Assembly (NCBI GenBank): GCA_037444685.1
Contig: JBBILX010000008.1
Coordinates: 1 to 64,000 of the forward strand
Reading direction: 5' to 3'
From: UBA964 sp037444685
GTDB taxonomy: Bacteria; Pseudomonadota; Gammaproteobacteria; Steroidobacterales; Steroidobacteraceae
DNA: 64,000 bases
The translations under genes were made by a program, and so were the position numbers. Positions 59,798 to 64,000 of the stretch are shown one piece after another (within the stretch, counting starts at the first letter, position 1; every line of letters starts with the position of its first letter). The notes beneath the pieces are model-generated. The model searched no databases. It was not told the DNA's origin and saw nothing but the letters and a program-made list of their open reading frames with translations.

Positions 59798-60730
59798 TCA
59801 GCCCAGCGCGATGCCGATCAGATCGAGTCGTTGCTCGAAGTCCAGCGACGTCGGCAGCAGCACGCAGCCGACGGGGATCAGGTCCGGCGTCAGCGCACGC
59901 GCGGCCATGCCGCCGATCCAGATCTCGCAGCGGCCACGCAGCAGCGCGGCGAGCTCGTTGAGCTGCTCGAGGACAGGCACGTGGTTCTCGGGCATGACCA
60001 TCGAGACCAGCACTGCACTCGCGTCAACCTCGAGTGCGAAACGCGCGATCTCTGCAGGCGGGCAATCGACGCCGAGGTAATGCGTGCGACATCGACGCAT
60101 CGCCGCGAGCCAGCTGCACATCAAGAGACCAATCTCGTGGCGCTCGCCGGACAGCGTCGCCAGCACGAGGCAGGGCGCGTTGTCGGCGCGCAGGTAGCCC
60201 CGCGATGCCGAGATCACCAGCCGCCGCACGATGTCCGTGACCATGTGCTCCTGCGCGATCGAGACTTCGCCGCGATGCCACCGCTCGCCTATCTCCCGCA
60301 CCAGCGGCACGACGACGGTGTGGATCGCCTCATTGGGCGGCAGCAGCGCGATCGCCGACGTCAGCGCCTCCTCGACGCCGGTCGGATCGGAATGCAGCGT
60401 CGCATCGAGCGCACGTTCGACATAGGCCTGACCGCGTGCGCTATGGGTCCGCGAATGGCCGCCCGAATCAGCAACGAGCTTGGCGAGTTCCTGTTCGCTG
60501 AGCTGCGCGAGACGGCTGATGGCATGCCCGAGTTCGGTCGCCGTGCGCAGAAGACGCAGGCGGGCGACGTCGGACGCCGTGTAAGTGCGGCGCCCGGAGC
60601 CGTCGCGGGCCGGGCGCACGACTTCGTAACGCCTCTCCCAGGCACGCAGGGTCTCTACGGTCAGGCCGGTGGCCTGCGCCACGGCCTTGATCGAGAAGCA
60701 ACCGCCGCCAAGTGCTTGTTCCGCTGCCAT
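59798..60730 (-). CDS. carH: CarH-type cobalamin-dependent photoreceptor/repressor (MerR family)
   Basis: A 310-residue regulator. An N-terminal MerR winged helix (FSIKAVAQATGLTVETLRAW, about 12-31) is followed by a helical B12-binding domain and a Rossmann B12-binding domain. Diagnostic residues of light-sensing CarH/LitR are present: W151 and H152, nine residues to E161-H162 (WHRGEVSIAQEH), and the lower-ligand His198 in GERHEIG. In the dark such proteins tetramerise with AdoCbl and repress; light cleaves the Co-C bond and releases DNA. Divergent from the fasciclin gene and directly upstream of the FGE-fold gene and B12 operon. Confidence 0.92.
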   Translation of the reverse strand: MAAEQALGGGCFSIKAVAQATGLTVETLRAWERRYEVVRPARDGSGRRTYTASDVARLRLLRTATELGHAISRLAQLSEQELAKLVADSGGHSRTHSARGQAYVERALDATLHSDPTGVEEALTSAIALLPPNEAIHTVVVPLVREIGERWHRGEVSIAQEHMVTDIVRRLVISASRGYLRADNAPCLVLATLSGERHEIGLLMCSWLAAMRRCRTHYLGVDCPPAEIARFALEVDASAVLVSMVMPENHVPVLEQLNELAALLRGRCEIWIGGMAARALTPDLIPVGCVLLPTSLDFEQRLDLIGIALG

Positions 60731-60738
60731 GTTTACCG

Positions 60739-60785
60739 CTTGTACAGCTTACACCTGAACAAAAGCTTGACAGATCTTGTACAGC
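60739..60785. promoter_or_regulatory. Paired CTTGTACAGC sites between carH and the fasciclin gene
   Basis: Two identical copies of CTTGTACAGC occur at 60739-60748 and 60776-60785, 37 bp apart, each around palindromic TGTACA. A TTGACA (-35-like) box at 60767-60772 precedes the second copy, so a protein bound there would sit in the promoter spacer of the fasciclin gene, the standard MerR-family geometry. The first copy lies just before the carH start (autoregulation). Binding by CarH is inferred. Confidence 0.6.
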
Positions 60786-60870
60786 CTGTCACCATTTCTC
60801 CCGCGTCCCCCACAGACAACGCCCCCGGATCGGGTCGTGCCGCACCGGGATCTACAGGAGTTTATAGAGA

Positions 60871-61380
60871 ATGGACACCAAGGCTGCTTCCCTGATCAAG
60901 TCGGCCGTCGTCGTCGCCCTGCTGGGCGCCGCCTCGGTCACCGCCGTTGCTGACTCCTACGACATGACGGGCAAGGATGTGCTCTCGGTCGCCAAGCAGC
61001 AGGGCAAGTTCACCACGCTCGCCAAAGCCATCGAGGTCGCGGGCCTGCAGGATGCGCTGACGGCCCAGGGTCCGATCACGATCCTGGCCCCAACCGACGA
61101 GGCCTTCGCCAAGCTCCCGGCCGATCAGCTCGAGGCGCTGCTGAAGCCCGAGAACAAGGATAAGCTCGTGCAGATCCTGACCAACCACGTGGTTCCGGGC
61201 AAGGCCCTCACGGCGGAACAGATGAAGCGGCAGCGCGGAGCGCAGACGCTCGAGGGTGACACGGTCAGATTCGAGCTCGTGCGTGGTCGCCTGCGCGTCA
61301 ACGACGCGCGCGTCACCGGCGACGTCAAGGCCAACAACGGCAGCATCATCGCGATCGACCAGGTGCTCCTGCCGAACTGA
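60871..61380 (+). CDS. Exported fasciclin-domain protein
   Basis: A 169-residue protein with a signal peptide (VVVALLGAASVTAVADS) and one fasciclin (FAS1) domain: FTTLAKAIEVAGLQDALTAQ, PITILAPTDEAFAKLP, LVQILTNHVVPGKALTAEQM and NNGSIIAIDQVLLP. FAS1 proteins mediate adhesion or bind small ligands; some bind carotenoids. AGGAG sits 11-14 bases before the ATG. The 37-bp-spaced operator-like repeats upstream suggest control by the divergent CarH, i.e. induction by light. Confidence 0.9.
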   Translation: MDTKAASLIKSAVVVALLGAASVTAVADSYDMTGKDVLSVAKQQGKFTTLAKAIEVAGLQDALTAQGPITILAPTDEAFAKLPADQLEALLKPENKDKLVQILTNHVVPGKALTAEQMKRQRGAQTLEGDTVRFELVRGRLRVNDARVTGDVKANNGSIIAIDQVLLPN

Positions 61381-61460
61381 TTTCCGCGAGGAAACTGACG
61401 CGGCCAAGGATCGGCCGCTGGCAAGGATGCCACGAAGGTCACTTCGCTAGTCCAGGGAAC

Positions 61461-61486
61461 GCCGGGCGGGTCGAGACCCGCCCGGC
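61461..61486. other. Perfect 12-bp stem-loop after the fasciclin gene
   Basis: GCCGGGCGGGTC (61461-61472) and GACCCGCCCGGC (61475-61486) are exact inverted complements with a 2-base centre. It is 80 bases past the fasciclin stop and lacks a T-run. It may act as a transcript-end stabiliser or a weak terminator. The remainder of 61381-61595 holds nothing I can support. Confidence 0.5.
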
Positions 61487-61595
61487 GGGACGGCGAACGA
61501 GGCGGCGAGCTGCCTTCCCCCCGCCCAGAATCCGCCAGGCGAGCGGCGCGCGCCAAGCGTCAGGATGCGAGCAAGCGCGTTGCTACGATCGCCCG

Positions 61596-62615
61596 GTGTT
61601 CGAGACCACCACAGTAGGTTCCCTGCCAAAGCCCGACTGGCTCGCCGAGCCCGAGCGGCTCTGGGCTCCGTGGCGACTCGAGGGCGAGGCGCTGCGACGC
61701 GGCAAGGAACGCGCCGCCCTCGAATGGCTGCGGGAACAGGAGCAGGCCGGCATCGACATCGTCGGTGATGGCGAACAGTTCCGCGTGCACTTCGTGCACG
61801 GCTTCCTCGAGAAGATCGAGGGCATCGACTGGAACCGCAAGACGCGGATGGGCATCCGCAACAACCGCTACGAGGCCGAAGTGCCCACGGTGACCGCTCC
61901 GCTGCGCCGGCCCGCGCCCGTGCACGTCGCCGATGCCGCCTTCATGCGCGCGCAGACGCGCTCGCCGCTGAAGATCACGCTGCCCGGACCCATGACGATC
62001 TGCGACACGCTGGCCGACGGCTATTACGGTCGGCGCGCCGACATGGCCATGCGCTTCGCCGAACTGCTCAACGAGGAGGCCCGCGAAATCGAAGCGGCCG
62101 GCGCCGACGTGATCCAGTTCGACGAGCCGGCTTTCAACGTGTTTCTCGAGGAAGTCCGCGACTGGGGCTTGCCGGCGCTCGAACGCGCGATCGAGGGTCT
62201 CAAGGCGACCACGGTCGTGCACATCTGCTACGGCTACGGCATCGAAGCCAACATTCGCTGGAAGAGCTCACTCGGCGAGAGCTGGCGCCAGTACGAGCAG
62301 ATCTTTCCGTGGATCAACGCCAGCCGCGTGCAACAGGTCTCGCTCGAGTTCGCCGGTTCGCGCGTGCCACACGAGGTGCTGCGCCTGCTGCCCGACAAGC
62401 GATTGCTGGTCGGCGTGGTCGAGGTGCTGCCGGGCCGACTCGAGTCGGCCGACGAGGTTGCCCGGAACATCCGCGAAGCCTCGCGACACGTCGATCGCGA
62501 ACGCCTCGTGCCCTGCACGAATTGCGGCATGGCTCCACTGTCGGCTGAACTCGCCCGTGGCAAACTGCGCGCGCTCGGCGCCGGCGCCCGACTCGCCCGG
62601 CAGCAGCTCGGCTGA
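61596..62615 (+). CDS. Core MetE-like (cobalamin-independent) methionine synthase-family protein
   Basis: A 339-residue protein equal to the catalytic C-terminal half of MetE alone. TTVGSLPKP opens it; KITLPGPMTICDT, AGADVIQFDEPAFN, TVVHICYG and VPCTNCGM follow. Zinc ligands corresponding to MetE are H209 and C211 in VHICYG and C310 in TNCGM. Short core-MetE proteins without the N-terminal folate domain work as folate-independent methionine synthases or other methyltransferases, some taking methyl groups from corrinoid proteins. The start is a GTG at 61596. The SDR gene starts 17 bases downstream. Confidence 0.8.
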   Translation: MFETTTVGSLPKPDWLAEPERLWAPWRLEGEALRRGKERAALEWLREQEQAGIDIVGDGEQFRVHFVHGFLEKIEGIDWNRKTRMGIRNNRYEAEVPTVTAPLRRPAPVHVADAAFMRAQTRSPLKITLPGPMTICDTLADGYYGRRADMAMRFAELLNEEAREIEAAGADVIQFDEPAFNVFLEEVRDWGLPALERAIEGLKATTVVHICYGYGIEANIRWKSSLGESWRQYEQIFPWINASRVQQVSLEFAGSRVPHEVLRLLPDKRLLVGVVEVLPGRLESADEVARNIREASRHVDRERLVPCTNCGMAPLSAELARGKLRALGAGARLARQQLG

Positions 62616-62632
62616 GATCGCGGACCGACTCC

Positions 62633-63421
62633 ATGGATCTGGCGCTGCGCGGCAAACTCACTGTCGTCGTCGGCGCGAGCGGCCTGCTCGGTCGCGCCAC
62701 GTCGCAGGCCCTCGCCGAGGAGGGCGCGCGGCTCGCGCTGCTGGGCCGGGACCTCGCGGTGCTCGAGCGGGTCGTCGCCGAAGCCTATGAGCGGGGCGCC
62801 GCGCAGGCGCTGGCCTTTCGCTGCGACGTCGCCGACGCGGCATCCACCGATGCGGCGATCGACACCATCGAGCGCGAGCTGGGCCCGATCGACGTGCTGA
62901 TCGCTGCGGCAGGCGCGGCGCAGGGCGGCCTGTTCTGGGAAATCAGCGACGAAGCCTGGCGAACGAGCCTCGAGGCCAAGCTGTTCGGCAGCATCCGCGT
63001 GCTACGCACCGTCGCGCCGCGCATGGTCGCGCGTCGCCGCGGCCGCATCGTCCTCATCGTCGGCAACACCGGCCGCCAACCCGAGCCGCGCATGTTGCCC
63101 GGCGCGGCTGCCAACGCCGCGCTGCTCGCCATCGTCCGGGGCCTTGCCGAGGAGCTCGGTCCCCATGGCGTCGTCATCAATGCCGTCAACCCGGGCCCGA
63201 TCCGCTCGCCGCGCTGGGAACGACTGATGCGCGCCGCCGCCGAACGCGAGCGCTGCAGCGTCGATGCGCCCGAAGCCTCGCACCTCGACCGCGCCGCGCT
63301 ACGGCGGCTCGGCACGGCCGACGAGATCGCGCAGCACGTGCTGTTCCTCGCCTCGGAACGCGCCGGCCACCTGACCGGCACCGCCGTGACGGTGGACGGT
63401 GGCACGACCAAATCGATTTGA
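62633..63421 (+). CDS. SDR-family oxidoreductase (variant active site)
   Basis: A 262-residue SDR. GASGLLGRATSQALAEEGA is the cofactor motif, CDVADAASTDAAID and AAAGAAQGGLFWEIS follow (AAAG replacing NNAG), and the C-terminal EIAQHVLFLASERAGHLTGT is normal. The usual catalytic Tyr-x3-Lys is not seen: the segment after IVLIVGNTGRQPEPRMLPG reads AAANAALLAIVRGL, so activity may differ from a standard dehydrogenase. Located between the MetE-like and isomerase-like genes, probably in one operon with them. Confidence 0.8.
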   Translation: MDLALRGKLTVVVGASGLLGRATSQALAEEGARLALLGRDLAVLERVVAEAYERGAAQALAFRCDVADAASTDAAIDTIERELGPIDVLIAAAGAAQGGLFWEISDEAWRTSLEAKLFGSIRVLRTVAPRMVARRRGRIVLIVGNTGRQPEPRMLPGAAANAALLAIVRGLAEELGPHGVVINAVNPGPIRSPRWERLMRAAAERERCSVDAPEASHLDRAALRRLGTADEIAQHVLFLASERAGHLTGTAVTVDGGTTKSI

Positions 63422-63452
63422 ACAGGCCTGCCACCACGGAGTCCCGCAGCAG

Positions 63453-64000
63453 ATGGTCGACCAACTCGGATACCGCGGCCGAATTGCCATCGTCGTGCCA
63501 TCGACGAATACGAGCTGCCAGCCCGAGAGCGAGCGGCTGCGGCCACGCGGGGTCACCAACCACATCGGTCGCATCAGCATCAAGGAGCGGCCGCTGACCT
63601 CGGAGCAGGGCTTCCTCGAGCATGTCGCGGCGATGCGCAGCGGCATGCGCGAGGCGATCGACCAGGTCATCACCTGCCAGCCGACGCACGTCATCATGGG
63701 CGTAGCGCTCGAGGCCTTCTGGGGCGGAGTCGAGGCAGCCAACGCACTGCAGCGGGAGCTCAGCGAGCGCGCCGGCGTCGGCGTCTCGATGGGCTCGACC
63801 GCAACCGACGCCGCGCTGCAGCGGCTCGGCGCGAAGCGAATCGCCGTGCTCACGCCCCACCAGCCGCGCGGCGACGAGCAGGTTCGCCACTACTTCGCCG
63901 AGGCCGGCTACGACGTCCGGCGGCTGATCGGACTCAAGTGCGCCTCGCCGGTGCTGATCGCGCACACCACGCCGCAGCAGATCATTGCCGCGCTGCGCGA
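63453..64000 (+). CDS. Maleate isomerase/arylmalonate decarboxylase-family protein (truncated by window edge)
   Basis: The first 182 codons are visible. RGRIAIVVPSTNT opens the Asp/Glu racemase-superfamily fold; THVIMGVALEAFWGG, VSMGSTATDAALQRLGAKRI, LTPHQPRGDEQVRHYF and GLKCASPVLIAH follow. The second catalytic Cys is present in GLKC. The first, usually in a Y-CTS or similar motif near residue 76-80, is replaced here by MGVALEAF, so racemase-type two-Cys chemistry is unlikely and a decarboxylase-like or other role is more probable. ACGGAG lies upstream of the ATG at 63453; 31 bases separate it from the SDR gene. Confidence 0.78.
   Translation, partial: MVDQLGYRGRIAIVVPSTNTSCQPESERLRPRGVTNHIGRISIKERPLTSEQGFLEHVAAMRSGMREAIDQVITCQPTHVIMGVALEAFWGGVEAANALQRELSERAGVGVSMGSTATDAALQRLGAKRIAVLTPHQPRGDEQVRHYFAEAGYDVRRLIGLKCASPVLIAHTTPQQIIAALR

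Noticed and set aside
61461..61486. Intrinsic terminator for the fasciclin gene
   Set aside because: The stem is strong but no T-run follows on either strand, so it was recorded as a hairpin only.

Overview
The window is high-GC DNA (mostly G or C at third codon positions) and looks like a chromosomal segment of a gammaproteobacterium. The evidence is gene order: engB / cytochrome c4 / dsbA, comM-ubiK-glnK-amtB, algZ-algR and dapF-DUF484-xerC-hslV-hslU are all familiar gammaproteobacterial blocks. Four TonB-dependent receptors, a DUF1800/DUF1501 pair and the GC content would suit the Xanthomonadales/Nevskiales/Steroidobacter part of the class, but that placement is inference.

Layout. 1-1.5 kb: a decayed edge with an IS21-like insertion-sequence end inserted into the first ~55 codons of a UvrD-like helicase, further degenerate sequence, and an intact VapBC toxin-antitoxin pair. 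1.7-11 kb: an SDR dehydrogenase, a two-gene TonB receptor + tandem beta-propeller phytase operon (phytate use), and a membrane-anchored LytTR regulator divergent from a second TonB receptor. 11-19 kb: HNH nuclease, oligopeptidase B-like peptidase, DUF2905, MazG-like pyrophosphatase, an exported VOC protein, a DUF4382 lipoprotein gene broken by one in-frame TGA, an M61 peptidase with PDZ domain, and a small outer-membrane barrel. 19-23 kb: a candidate small RNA converging on engB, cytochrome c4, a lipidated DsbA, CorA and tRNA-Arg(CCG). 23-32 kb: accessory genes, namely a frameshifted CadC-like regulator, a lipoprotein, a 958-residue HAF/choice-of-anchor-D/DUF11 surface protein and a TonB receptor. 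32-36 kb: PlsC-like plus FeeM-like acyltransferases, a cytochrome c5-like protein, ComM and UbiK. 36-43 kb: glnK-amtB with a sigma-54/NtrC promoter, a beta-hydroxyacid dehydrogenase, AlgZ/AlgR and a decayed flavin reductase. 43-48 kb: dapF to hslU. 48-53 kb: a CpeT-DUF1330 fusion, an orphan integrase-type N-terminal domain, and DUF1800/DUF1501. 53-61 kb: a cobalamin locus. 61-64 kb: core-MetE-like methionine synthase, SDR, and a maleate isomerase-like gene cut by the window edge.

The most interesting region is 52.8-61.4 kb. All on the minus strand, in transcription order: carH (a MerR-type AdoCbl photoreceptor with every diagnostic residue present), an exported FGE-fold protein, a hairpin, a full cobalamin riboswitch, then btuB-btuM-cobT-DUF71-cobS-cobC with overlapping or abutting genes. 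A fasciclin-domain protein diverges from carH across two CTTGTACAGC repeats, one of which follows a TTGACA box. This suggests B12 capture and repair under riboswitch control beside a B12-dependent light sensor whose likely targets include the fasciclin gene. Three otherwise recognisable genes (DUF4382, CadC-like, flavin reductase) carry inactivating lesions, so either this lineage is losing genes or some calls need resequencing.
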